From assembly GCA_020744425.1 (NCBI GenBank), contig JAGMUV010000017.1, positions 372,001 through 436,000 on the forward strand: DNA of 64,000 nt. The letters run 5' to 3'. Positions 11,001-20,151 of the stretch are shown in pieces. The DNA comes from Dactylonectria macrodidyma. Its lineage: Eukaryota; Ascomycota; Sordariomycetes; Hypocreales; Nectriaceae. Within the stretch, counting starts at the first letter, position 1. Every line of letters starts with the position of its first letter. The position numbers were made by a program, and so were the translations under genes. The notes below the pieces were generated by a model, which saw nothing but the letters and a program-made list of their open reading frames with translations, was not told the origin of the DNA and did no database searches.

Positions 11001-12573
11001 GGCTAGCAACTGGATCTGGGAGCGCTTTGGAGTCGATCTTGCCGTTGAGCGTCGTGGGAAAGGCGTCTAGCTCGACGAAGAGGGCTGGCACCATGTACGT
11101 TGGCAGACGCTCCGCCAGCCATGGACGCAGCAGAGTGTCCAAGGCTGTAGTATCGATGCCTGATGCAGTATCCCGTATGCAATACGCAATAAGGCGATCA
11201 TCCCGACTCACTACAACAGCTTGCGACACGCCACAGTGGTCCGTAATAGCAGCTTCCACATCACCAGCCTCGATCCGATAGCCCCGGACCTTGACTTGGC
11301 TGTCGATACGGCCCAGCACACTCAGCTTGCCGGCCTGGTCGAAGCACGCCAGATCACCCGTCTTATAGAACCGGCCTCCGTGAAACGGGTTGTTGAGGAA
11401 TCGGGTCCTGGTCAGCTCGGCGTTGTTCCGATATCCCCGGGCCACACTCGCGCCGCCAATGTACAGCTCCCCCGGACGGCCCGGCGGCACGGGAGCCATG
11501 TCGTCGCCAAGTATGTACAGTCGGCCGTTGGCATTCGGAACTCCGATGATGATATCTTGACCGCGTTGAACTCGCCAGTTGGTGGAATACGTCGTCTCGG
11601 TCGGCCCGTACAAGTTCCACAGCGCATCGCCGCAGTCCATCAGCCGGTCTGCCAACCGCCGCGACAGCGCCTCGCCTGACGATAGCATCTTCTGCAGCCG
11701 CGGCTCTCCTTTCCAGCCGGACTCGAGCAGCATCTGCCAGGCCACCGGCGTGCCCTGCATCATGGTGATCCCGTGTTGTCGCATCAGCCCGACCAGAGCC
11801 CGTGGATCTCGCACCTGCTCAGCCTGCGCGACGACGGCCGCGGCGCCGCAGACCAAGGGTAGGAAGAGCTCCATGAATGCCATGTCGAACGATATAGTTG
11901 TCACAGCGAGAAGCCGATCAGAAGCGACGCAGCCTAGGTCGCGCTGCGACGAGAGCAGCAGGTTGGCCAGCGAGCCGTGGCTCATCTCAACACCCTTGGG
12001 TTTTCCTGTCGAGCCGGACGTGTACATGACGTAGGCGAGGTCTTCTGGGTGTACGTGAATCCCAAGGTTGGTGCTATTGTCGTCCGAGTGTATCTTGTCA
12101 TTGTCGTTCTTAACACCCAGCGCCTCGTCTATATCGACACACGTCTCCTTCCACGGCGTCAAGGCCTCGGCCGTTCTAGCGCTAGCAACAATGACACTCG
12201 GCCCAGCATCGTCCACCATCTGACTGATGCGCATCTCTGGAAACGTTGGATCGATGGGAACATACGCAGCGCCCGTCTTGAGCACCGCCATGAGCGCCGC
12301 AACGAGGTAGACAGAGCGTTCGAGAGCAACGCCGACCAAGTTGCCAGGTCTCACGCCTCGGGTCACTAAGACACGGGCGAGACGGTTCGACAGGGCATTG
12401 AGATCTTCATAGCTGACTTGCGTGTCGCCGCAAATCAGTGCAGTCCGGCTTGCATGTGTCTCCGCAGAGCGCTCGAGCAAGTGATGCACACAGTGTCCCA
12501 GCATAGAGGCATCGTCCGTGTTGTTGAAATCCTCCACCAGGACCTGGCGATCCTCAGCCGAGATGGCGTCCAT
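5089..12573 (-). CDS. swnK-like: SwnK-like NRPS-PKS hybrid synthetase (A-T-KS-AT-KR-T-R)
   Basis: A single 2494-residue frame without introns. Domains in order: adenylation at about 25-520 (TSGSTGKPKG at 185-194, NLYGPTETTY, GKIDSKALP near 510-519); carrier with phosphopantetheine Ser565 (VGGDS); ketosynthase at about 620-1055 with the Cys797-His932-His973 triad (DTACSSS, EAHGTGT, NLGHTQ); acyltransferase at about 1150-1460 with GHSVG Ser1249 and HAFHS at 1351-1355, the malonyl-type signature; ketoreductase at about 1540-1930 (GGLGDLG, Ser1860, Tyr1873, Asn1877); second carrier Ser2037 (GIDSL); terminal thioester reductase at about 2138-2490 (TGGTGFVG, Tyr2292-x3-Lys2296). There is no condensation, DH, ER or methyltransferase domain. 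This order and length match SwnK of the swainsonine pathway, which joins pipecolate to one malonyl unit and releases it reductively. All catalytic residues looked at are intact. The gene is a neighbour of an NmrA reductase and a MATE transporter. The actual amino-acid substrate is uncertain. Confidence 0.9.
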   Translation of the reverse strand: MDAISAEDRQVLVEDFNNTDDASMLGHCVHHLLERSAETHASRTALICGDTQVSYEDLNALSNRLARVLVTRGVRPGNLVGVALERSVYLVAALMAVLKTGAAYVPIDPTFPEMRISQMVDDAGPSVIVASARTAEALTPWKETCVDIDEALGVKNDNDKIHSDDNSTNLGIHVHPEDLAYVMYTSGSTGKPKGVEMSHGSLANLLLSSQRDLGCVASDRLLAVTTISFDMAFMELFLPLVCGAAAVVAQAEQVRDPRALVGLMRQHGITMMQGTPVAWQMLLESGWKGEPRLQKMLSSGEALSRRLADRLMDCGDALWNLYGPTETTYSTNWRVQRGQDIIIGVPNANGRLYILGDDMAPVPPGRPGELYIGGASVARGYRNNAELTRTRFLNNPFHGGRFYKTGDLACFDQAGKLSVLGRIDSQVKVRGYRIEAGDVEAAITDHCGVSQAVVVSRDDRLIAYCIRDTASGIDTTALDTLLRPWLAERLPTYMVPALFVELDAFPTTLNGKIDSKALPDPVASQKGTTQSATELEKHTLAVWTRVLGHDSFGVDDNFFEVGGDSMRVVRVVGELEKLLGRTVSPAKLFEHYTAKMLAAYLASNDTALVEPVHAHNRSASNEDIAIISMACRLPGDISTPDEYWNLLQRGGDATTDVPKDRWDADALYSADPDAPGKSYCRRGGFINSVDAFDAPFFGISPREARAMDPLQSLVLETCWEVFERGGYTMEQLRGSETGVFVGTSSIAAHSSLNATAIRNLADLDGYTVTGSAASTLSGRVSYILGLQGPAMTIDTACSSSLVTTHLACNALRLGECNMAVSCGASLLLNPGLHVEFSGLRGMSADGRCRAFAADTDGTGWAEGATVVLLKRLSDAQRDGDTIHAVLRGTAVNHDGRSASLTAPSSPAQQRLVRSALAAAGLQPDDVDYIEAHGTGTKLGDPIEGTALAEVFGTRRRCGPEPLWVGSAKSNLGHTQAAAGLAGVIKVVLALKHGMIPPTLHAKEPTKAVDWGKASMALVQEEQSWAARDGRLRRAGVSAFGIGGTNAHVVVEEPPVQCIECDDTQASVLPPTMPFVLSGQTDAALRQQAEKLSWHINGRQRLSDVAYSLATSRTHFRRRAVLMADTKAELLERLAEFAQLSPSMLPTSDSTDDARFAMLFTGQGSQRLGIGKTLYSTFPVFRKAIDVIVAEFSELETPLLDVIWADPDSQNAALLHRTDYAQPALFAIEVALWKTWQSWGVQPGYVLGHSVGEIAAAHVAGIFDLRDACKLVAARGKLMQALPSVGKMASLEVSAADVLDTIHELGFTGRVDVAGYNTPSQTVVSGDADAIENVVSVIAGQGRKVKMLDVSHAFHSHHMDDMLGAFRAVAETMSYKPPQINIVSSLNGKLARPGELEQADYWVQQARKPVRFSDGIQTLASSGINVFVELGPQPVLCGMGAACLADVQGLTWMPSLIPDRDDASVMQQKISELHVRNTPVDWNSYFEPFGQRRVELPTYAFQREQFRPVRTMEVDCCYNPGSDTTLASGEGLRVERLQFEVNWRQADTKDLAVGGSWGLLCPTGDVPWVSDVKTALSQQNITLLPVTHPNDAQSLDGILCLWDSEDDVINQARVFTTAALLQLQAGLDAPVVWVTRRAVGAGPEDAVTGLGAGPLWGLARTARGENLDLRLRLIDVDEAGNGLAAAMMLDAEPECAVRNGQVLVPHLQRVAEEPQGLETPFIRNDGAVLITGGLGDLGSRVARWLVTVHGIRDVVLTSRRGIKAPSADALVAELVELGAHVTVFACDMAHLDSVKTVMAMFDKDRPLRGVVHAAGVVDGGVISSLTPERCVSTFAPKVDGAWNLHQLTLDMDLDLFLVFSSIAGVMGLPGLGNYAAANSFLDALAHLRRSQRLPATSVAYGTWQGDGMASGLASSARAYLADFGLDALTQDQGLALFEKAARSNRALTMAAALDPERLRVYYEDRGGVPPLLRSLLGRTSTRVDRSWDLRNVLGKSAPKQHEGIVLSMVRETVAKALGFSVAGDVDVDRPLQDIGIDSLTAVLIRNHLATLTGLTLSANIVFLNPNLKALSQTLLSQLRDSWTDSSSSATTSGGATPATTTLGSPCLDMDAIRSGCLDPSFTFDNVTAHGPNPSAARPQAVFVTGGTGFVGAFVVGELLELGITTYSLVRASDIEQARERMSSTLKTYGLWKHGYETLLKPVIGDLTQPLLGLAEEAFDDLADRVDAICHSGALVDWMRPLEDYVGPNIVSTHEILRLAAHGRAKAVHLVSTISTLPKHMGYTLTEEDREYGYGTSKYMAERMLAAARWRGARASAYRLPFVTASSATGHFRLDRGDFLHNLISGSLEMGAFPSLNGDLSIVFPINYLCKAIVGVMTKNLHRIGYDFDFVNKHALSFRDFFTLLIDASEGAKKEILPFSTWQKRALEYAVAHPSSALARITAVFDGYTDETAAAMVTGLPVQHEHIFGGDDSPVPPVDEEVVRRYLGRIQATQRK

Positions 12574-14049
12574 ATTTCCAGTGTCTGATACTTTGTAGTT
12601 GAGCTCTTGCTTACTTCAGGACGTATATACAGCAGATGAACGGTAGTTTGGCAGCAACCTCTGTGCATCAGATCTACAGCCACCTTTATATCCCATGCCA
12701 ACACATTCGTTCCTCAAACCTCCGACTTTCGGCATCTTGAGTTTCTTTTCGATTGAACCAAGCGCTTCAAGTATGCATCATGTTGTCTGCAGGCGTACAA
12801 CGCAACTCAAAGGCGTCCATCCGATTCATCATTCGCCAATCCAGCCGCTGTGGATTTCGTGCGACTGTGCGGTGGCGATGATATGTCTCGCAACAAGAAC
12901 CTCTTCTATCGCATCTCCATGCACACTCTCCGATCTGCCCCTATCTTTCCATCACATAAGAAATTTTAGTATGGAGAGGGTCAATGTCATGGGTCATTAT
13001 AAGGGCTTCCCACTGTGACGAATGCCCAGTAATGCGTGTCGTCACAAGACGCACTACAATCCGGGGCCTTGCCTTAGTGTGAGCGTTCACAGTCTTTTCT
13101 CCCAGCGCAACTCAATACTCCAACACTAGGCACAAGATCAGACGTCTATATATAGATCCCTATGCAAGCTTGTGTCGGGCCCTGACTTTACCGCTGCAAT
13201 AATCGGCCAGGGTTGCTAGCAGATGCTGGTAGGTAGTACCCTAGAACAAAAATGTAGTGTTCAATCTCTCTGTGCGCAAAGCCATTGAGGCATTGCGTGC
13301 TCTGCACTCAGTTCCTAACGTTCCTGTCCTCAACTTGTTGCATCTGAGACACGGCAGATCCTTTATATGTTGTGAGACAGCCATCTCTCGGCAGATCGGA
13401 GCGATCGGAACCGCCGTTCTACTTGGTGCGGTGGACTGAGTTCGGTACCTGAGACATGCCTATGCAGGCGCACTTGTATTGTCGCGATGCGTCGCTTTGC
13501 TGGCACTGTTGATTAAGGTGATTCGGTCTAGATGCACATCCCCATGCTCGCAGAGAATTTGTGCATCCCCGAAGAGTGCCTCATACTACATCTGTACCTC
13601 ATTACGCCATTCACATAACCTCAGCTAGCTTCCTCAGTAGCATGTCAAGAAAGTTCCAAATTGTTGTAGAATAGTAATCAAGAGACACAGAGTGGAGATA
13701 TCACTGGCGTCACATGCATGTTTCGGACGCTGGATTGTGTCCGGCTCGTTATACCTTTCTACCCGACGAAGTACACCTGCAGTCCAGGCGCTGTGGTTAG
13801 TACAGATCAATATCCCGTGGCATGTGATGCAAATCACTTTCTGGAGTTTAAAGGCAGCGCACTCTCGATTTATGTCGCATTTGTTGTTATTGTTGAGAGT
13901 TATGAATAGAGGATGAAGCATCGTTCATAAAGCCGATGGTTGAAGCTATCTATAATGTAGCGGGCGTGTGGAGAACTACGAAAGACTACAATATTGGATA
14001 GTTACAGCATAGAACCTGTACCTCGCACCTTGAGAGTCTCGAATTCGCA
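12574..14049. other. Intergenic region between the synthetase and the reductase
   Basis: About 1.5 kb containing the synthetase promoter and the 3' flank of the reductase. Open frames here (for example 107 codons at 12695-13018) have no recognisable domain. A run TATATATAG lies at 13146-13154. None of the expected swainsonine hydroxylase genes is present. Confidence 0.5.
12623..12630 (-). promoter_or_regulatory. Possible TATA-like element upstream of the synthetase
   Basis: GTATATAC lies 50-57 bp 5' of the synthetase ATG on the minus strand. It is a palindrome and the only TATA-like word close to that start. Assignment is by position alone. Confidence 0.25.
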
Positions 14050-14961
14050 TCACAGAATAAGGTCCGCATTGCGACCAAGCTCGGTCAACCCCTCCTGGAC
14101 CGTTCGAAAGTGAACGCCCGAAAAGTACAGCTCACGCTGATCCTGCACCTTGCCGGGGGGAAGAGAGCTCGCATGGCTGACGGAATATATCTGATGGTCC
14201 AGTATGAGCTTGCTCTCCTCGTCTTTGTGCGTGTGGTACGCCTGAAAGAGCTCGTAAAGGGACCGGTACTCGGTGGTGAACTCTTGGTCGTACTGCTTGC
14301 GAACAACCTTGGCCACGTCGTTCCAGGTCGTTTGCTCGCCAGACATGAAGGTGAAGCGGACCCAAGACGGCTTGTCGATGAGGCTGGCCAGCCCTTTGGC
14401 AGCGTCTCGTGCCCATGTGGCGTTGATGGGCTCGTCACCAGTTCCAGGAATCACCATGCTGCTGTTGGCCATGTTGATGGGGAAGGAATCGCCAAGGTCT
14501 TTGAGGTAGCGGTTCTTGGCAGGGACAATGTAGTCGATCAGCCAGCCGACGCAGACTAGCGTCCACTCGAGACCCTTCTGCTCCTCCAGCATCTTGCGGA
14601 TGGGCTGGCGGGTGCGATAGTAGAAGCCTGGCTGGTCTGGGTAGAGGAAGATGTTGCCGCCAAACTCGGAGGGGATGAAGCGCCTGCACCTGGCGCTCTG
14701 CTTGCAGACCTCGATGAGAGTGCGGTGGACGTCGATGTAGCCCTTGGTGTTGTCCGAAATGGTGGAGATCAAGACGTCGCCATTGTCGATCGGGGTGCGC
14801 AGAGACGCCTCGGTGTAGTCGGTCACGAACTGCTCGACGCCTGGAAGCTCGAACTGTGGCTTGAGCTTGCGGGTCAATATGACCACTTCGTGGCCGGCTT
14901 TGGTGAATTCCTCGCAGATGTAGCGAGAGAAGTCGCCGGAACCAGCGATGATTGCGCGCAT
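14050..14961 (-). CDS. NmrA/isoflavone-reductase-like NAD(P)H reductase, SwnN/SwnR-type
   Basis: An intronless frame of 303 residues starting at 14961. The N-terminus MRAIIAGSGDFSRYICEEF is a Rossmann nucleotide-binding loop with a modified glycine motif (Gly7-x-Gly9-x-x-Ser12). The sequence FIPSEFGGN is the hallmark PSEFG segment of NmrA/isoflavone-reductase proteins, and the length is typical. In the swainsonine pathway two such reductases act: SwnR in forming pipecolate from an imine and SwnN in reducing the bicyclic iminium product of SwnK. The gene lies 1.5 kb upstream of the SwnK-like gene on the same strand, which supports a role in the same pathway. I cannot tell SwnN from SwnR by eye, and only one of the two is present. 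Cytosolic; no signal peptide. Confidence 0.8.
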   Translation of the reverse strand: MRAIIAGSGDFSRYICEEFTKAGHEVVILTRKLKPQFELPGVEQFVTDYTEASLRTPIDNGDVLISTISDNTKGYIDVHRTLIEVCKQSARCRRFIPSEFGGNIFLYPDQPGFYYRTRQPIRKMLEEQKGLEWTLVCVGWLIDYIVPAKNRYLKDLGDSFPINMANSSMVIPGTGDEPINATWARDAAKGLASLIDKPSWVRFTFMSGEQTTWNDVAKVVRKQYDQEFTTEYRSLYELFQAYHTHKDEESKLILDHQIYSVSHASSLPPGKVQDQRELYFSGVHFRTVQEGLTELGRNADLIL

Positions 14962-16824
14962 TGTGTTCAGCGTGTTGATGGGATGAATGGATGGTCAAGA
15001 GATGCTGATGGGATTGTCAATGCAAATGATGGCATGTGGAAGATGACAAGATGGGAAGATTTCAATGACAGGAACGAAACCGGTGCAGACTGGAATATGA
15101 AAAGGAGCAACTATCAAGAGAGCGAGTTTAGAAAGCAGGTAGTTACCTATCTTTGCATCGCTGTTGGCAGGTAAACACTTGCCAGTTGCCGATGCATCTC
15201 GTCGTTTGACGGACGGCACCTTCCGAATCACCTACCACCGCTTTCCGTGTTCAACGAGCAGGCAGTGTTCGGTATTACAGAGACACGTATCACCAATCTA
15301 GCCAATTAGTCCCCTGTAAATGTGTCTGTTCCGATAATAAACGCCAGAAAGGCGTTGTCAACACCAGAAACGATCTCGGGAACACAACATTCACCGGCAG
15401 CTTTGGTGTCATATCTGTCGCCCAATCCTTACCCGCCATTCGCAGGGTGTCCCACTAGGTCTAGCGGCGAGCGGGACGGATGTCACCATAATTAAGTCGG
15501 CACATTGCATGACGCTTGGCCAACAATCCCATGTCCGAACATGTGTATGTTCTTCTGCAAGTGCTGCATTCTGCATTCAGGAACACAAACAGCTCGGGTT
15601 AGATCTGAGCCAATACCCGTATCATCACGCACATGGCATAGCGTCCATCCGCTGGCGGGAATTGTTCCTGTCTCAGTTGCAAGATGCTGTCTCACACGGG
15701 AACTCCGCACCGTTCTCACAAGTAGCGGCTGTCGGGGCGAGCGCTAAGACCGCAAGTGCCCGCAAGCTGCATCACGGCAATGCCGCATAAGTGCTCCCGG
15801 TGGTAGTACAGCCCAGTGGCCCACGTATATACTTTGTAGTCTAAAAAGACTTGAGCTCGATGAGTCTGTACCGATAATTGTAGGGGTACGTCGATACATG
15901 CGAAGAGCGTGGCTGCAAGTTCACATCCAGAACAATGACTAGGGCCGGTGCAACTTCGTTTCCCTGAGGGACAGGTCACAGAATGGTCTTGAGCTGCCTG
16001 CGAGGTACCCGAAGTACCAGCTTTCAGGTACACAGTGGCGGGGTTGCATCCACTACACCCACTGTAGCTCCAGCTCCGTTAGGTCCTGGAGATGGATGGA
16101 TGCGATTGATGGGTGCTACAATCGCTAAACTCTTAGCGCTTACGGGGGAAGAGAGAACACATTACAAGATGTATTTCTTGGCCCTCAATTGTTTGGCGGC
16201 CTCAACAGGATCGTCTCTCCTTGGCATGAGAATGTGGAACTAACCTCAAAACTCTCGGGTTGAGAAAAGTTGATTGCTCATTCTCCGGATAGTTTGATCG
16301 AGGCAATTAAATTACTGTAAACTCCTGCTCACTACATCCGTAATAGTTACATGACAGTACACTTCCATCTGGACCTGGTCAGCACAGCCTGCAAGCATCA
16401 AGTTCACGTCAACTTTTAGAGTGCTAGTCCCTGCAACGCTACTCTGTTCAGCACATTCCAGGGGTCCATTACGGGGGTTGATTGGCGAACCGACCCCTCT
16501 AAGCGAGATCTAGAACACCCAGCCCATCCACTATTGAAGCAACACCAGCCTATCGTTTGTTAGTACTTCAGCCTTAGTCTTCTTTTCTCCCGCATTAACC
16601 AAGGGTTCCCTCTAACATGCCACGTCATTTGACTCTTTCGCACACCCATTTCTCACATGACACCCAAGGCCCAAAAGCGGTTTTGCTTTGGTGTGCCGCA
16701 CGTTGATGGTCCGTGATACCTTTAACCCCTCACTGGTTTGGAAGAAAGGCGTGCTCGAACCTCTCACCTTCTTTAGCTGCGCCGTACCGACTCTTGACTG
16801 CTCTGACAGGACGTGTTTGTAACA
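14962..16824. other. Intergenic region, nothing recognised
   Basis: About 1.9 kb between the divergently transcribed reductase (-) and methyltransferase (+), so it holds two promoters. Overlapping short open frames (15.5-16.2 kb and 16.6-17.0 kb) show no protein-like features. No hydroxylase, aminotransferase or regulator gene was found here. Confidence 0.45.
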
Positions 16825-18343
16825 ATGGCGGCCCGTATTGAAGCTGTAAGTCGTATTGGTTCGCCGATCTTGACCCGTGTCGGGTTGGAATGGCACTGGG
16901 GGATGCCTCAGGAAGCATGGGTTCGCTGGTGATGAACCCATCGCTAACATTGACCCAGGACGCGACAGGTGGCGACGACTCGTTTGACGCCGAGAGGTAA
17001 TTATTCTCATATGAATCATGTATCGATGACCTATTTTATGTATGCTGACACTACGCGAAGCATCACCGATTCGACCGCGTCCATCTCATCCAGCATCTTT
17101 GAACAACACTACTTCAAGGGCAGGGCATATGCCAACCCGAAATATGGCAAACACTGGTACGAACGTGGCTTCACAAATCTGACCAACTCTTGCTAATTTA
17201 TTATAGGGCTCCTAATGACGAAACCCAGCTTGAGGCTCTTGACATCATGTAGGAATAAGCTCACAAGGACCGCCGAGCTGCGAATGCTAACCCACCACTT
17301 TCAATCAGTCACCATTGGTTGACATTGATGCTAGACAACAAGCTATATCTTCCACCCATTGGGCAGAATCCTCAGGTCAGTTCAACACCTTCCCATCGCA
17401 ATGAACAAATGCTAAACCCAAGCAGATGATCCTCGACGTCGGAACTGGAACTGGTATCTGGGCAATGTGAGCAGCCACATCTTCACCCATCTCGCGAAGG
17501 ATTCGTCTAACTCCCGACCAGCAACATGGCAGACGACTTCCCCTCTGCCAAAGTCATTGGCACCGACCTCGCGCCCACGCAGCCATCGTGGGTGCCGCCG
17601 AACCTGGAATTCCAGATCGACGATGCCTCGCAGGAGTGGACCTTTGCGCCCGAGACGTTTGACTTTATCCACATCCGCTATCTCCAGGGCACCATCGAGG
17701 ACTGGGAACGACTGTACAAGGAAGCATTCAGGGCCCTGAAGCCGGGAGGTTGGATCCAGCACATCGAGCCGGATCTACAAATACTGTCTGACAACCCTGA
17801 CATCAAAGTGGACAAGGACCAGTACGTCACCTTCTGTCCAGGATGTGAAATGATACGATCCAGTTAACACTCGACCTAGCATCTTCACTCGATGGGCAGA
17901 AACCTTCCTCAAAGTCGGCCAGGTGACCAACCGCACCTTCGACTTCACCAACGAGAAGCTCGCAACGCTGGCCAAGGGCGCGGGCTTTACGTCGGTCGTG
18001 CACGAGAACCACAAGATTCCCGTCGGCCGCTGGCCGCGCGACCGCAAGCTCAAGGAGCTGGGCACCTTTGTCAGCCTCTCCTTCAGCCAGGCCCTCGACG
18101 GCTTCGTCAAGCTGCCCCTGTGCGACATCCTCGGCTGGGATGAGGCCAAGATGCAGGTCTTTGCTGCCGAGATGAGGAGTGTTCTCATGAACAACAAAAC
18201 CCGGGGTACTGGGCGCGTGTACGTTTTTTCTGACTTTGTCTTTGCGATTGATGTGCTAATCGGAGTGTCATAGGTTTTCGGTGTATGGCCAGAAGCCGGA
18301 ACGAGTGCCGGAGACGGAGCCGCAGCCGGAGACGGAGGAATGA
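16825..18343 (+). CDS. LaeA-like class I SAM-dependent methyltransferase
   Basis: Nine exons: 16825-16845, 16959-16996, 17061-17156, 17207-17248, 17309-17375, 17426-17466, 17522-17821, 17880-18218, 18274-18343, giving 337 residues. All junctions have GT...AG ends and restore one frame. SAM-binding motif I is ILDVGTGTGIWAI (Gly94-x-Gly96-x-Gly98), followed by VIGTDLAPTQPSWVPPN and FDFIHIRY, as in LaeA/UMTA-type fungal methyltransferases; HYFKGRAYANPKYG upstream matches the usual N-terminal block. The C-terminus is a short repeat of acidic and proline residues (PETEPQPETEE). LaeA relatives are either nuclear regulators of secondary metabolism or tailoring methyltransferases; the sequence alone does not decide. 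It lies 1.9 kb from the SwnK-like pair, so it may regulate or modify that pathway, or be unrelated. Confidence 0.85.
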
Positions 18344-18565
18344 GAACTGCCAGGCAAGCTCGCTAGTTCAGTATTCAGCGACCTATTAAGTCATGATTTT
18401 ATTTCTACTTGGGGGGTTAGTTATTACGAGCCTGCTTGCAGCATGAGATATTGCGCCGTCGAGTACAACAAGCGTTAACTGAAAGCATGATTACGAGTAG
18501 AGTCGAGGGCCAATTTCCCGAATCTACAGTCTGAGCGATTCTCTAAATATCTTTTCAAAGGGTAT

Positions 18566-20151
18566 CTAATCGCTATCATCGTCGTCTGAGGATGAAAACA
18601 ACTCGTTTTCCTCCGTGTGCCACTCGTCCAGCGGGATATTCTCATAATCCTGCACCTTTCTATAGCCCCGTGACCTGTACTTCTTGACGGCAACCATGAT
18701 GCCCAGCACTATGACCGAGAAAACGGTGATAACAACACCAAGCGAAATCCAGGCTCTCCACCCCTTGAAGCAACACGGGTAAAAGTTCATGTATATCGTC
18801 ACGCCCCATTCCTTCCAGCCTATCTTGCGCCTCTGGTCTGGCATCAGACCCTTTCGGACGAGGTGCTTAGCCCGTGGTCCCGTCGGCCCTGTCTGGAAGC
18901 GCCTAAGCCCAAAGAAGGGGATGACTTCCTGGCGCGGGTCAGAGTCTGGCCAGCGTTTGTCGCCCCAGAGACCGGTAAAGTAGAAGAATGAGGTTAGGTT
19001 GGCTGAGGGCGGTGAGGGGGACGACTGATTGGGGGGGATTAGAGGAGTTATCTTGGAAGTGGCTGGGTCGAAGCGGTAAAAGTAGGCTGAAAGCAAGGGA
19101 TCCCATTTTTGCCCTTCGTCGCAGTAGTCGATAAGGGCAATGTTGTGGAGTTGGTCACTGAATGATATGAGTCAGTTGGCGTTTCTCGGAAACAACTTGT
19201 TCGAATGACTAGACTCACCCAGATTGTGGATAATTCGCATGAGAGCCGCGGGCGCTGTAGACAATGGGCTATACAGCTGTCAGAATTTCGGCGTGTCTAC
19301 GATCAATGGGATGCTTGATTTAACTTACCCGCCCGTCAGTCTTTGAAATTGTCTCATCGTCCCAATCGTAGGCCATTCCATCCACATGCTGACTGTAGAA
19401 GATGCCAGTAGGCTTACCATCACGGAAGCGAATCATGTTATGCTCCCTTGATAAAAAAGAGTTAGCAACATTCATTATGAGTGTCAGTGACAAACACGAA
19501 CCAGTCTCCAATGTGATCGCCAAAGTGCATCCCCGACTCAACCTTTTCGTTGTTCACGAAATGATTGAGCGGCTCCAAAACCTGAGTGACATTCGGCCCT
19601 TCGTTGTAAGAGTAAAAGTAAAAGAAGAACGCATCGAGATCAATCGGGCTCCTCTCTACCAAAATTACACAAGACGGCGTGGCGTTGTGAATCATGCCCG
19701 CCGCATCCGGGGCCTCGCCGAAGAGCCAGGCCGGGTACGTGGTTGGATCATCATTGGCGGTGAGAGGCACATGAGGGCCAAAGTCATTGAGGATTTCCAA
19801 GTTGTCGAGGGTGAGTTCCGGGAGGTTTGGTATTGGCTTTCCTTTCAGCATGGGCGTTGTATGCTTGATGTGAGTGAGGAGGTCGCTGGGCATGTACGGG
19901 TCGTCGGAATGCAGCCAGACTAGAGGGGCTGTGAGAGCTTGTTAGTCTTGGGGGTTTCGATGCAGTTGTCACGACTTATATCATAGCCCTGTCAGGCCAT
20001 CATGTCGTCAGCACAGCGACATACCATGTCTCGCCACATAATCAGGAACGGTGAGATCTGTCTCATCCGCCCGGACGCACAAGGCAAAGAAGCCGAGCAA
20101 GACGGCGAGCCTCAGCATGAGAAACGCCTGAGCAGACCAATCTCCAGCCAT
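18566..20151 (-). CDS. Vps62-family protein with C-terminal membrane anchor
   Basis: Five exons on the minus strand: 20151-20025, 19928-19502, 19446-19329, 19268-19219, 19157-18566, giving 437 residues. An N-terminal signal peptide (core LAVLLGFFALCVRA) is followed by the Vps62 domain: HAPLVWLHSDDPYMPSDLL, then GDWEHNMIRFRDGKP, PIVYSARGSHANYP and FQTGPTGPR. These blocks are diagnostic of the Vps62/DUF946 family, linked in yeast to cytoplasm-to-vacuole protein sorting. Unlike many family members it ends with a single transmembrane helix (core ISLGVVITVFSVIVLGIMV), then a basic stretch and an acidic Ser/Asp tail. Topology is therefore lumenal or extracellular domain, one membrane pass and cytosolic tail. 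Convergent with the methyltransferase gene. Confidence 0.85.

Noticed and set aside
12695..13018. A 107-codon frame upstream of the synthetase as a small cluster gene
   Set aside because: No recognisable motif, no splice or leader evidence, and it overlaps the likely promoter of the synthetase.
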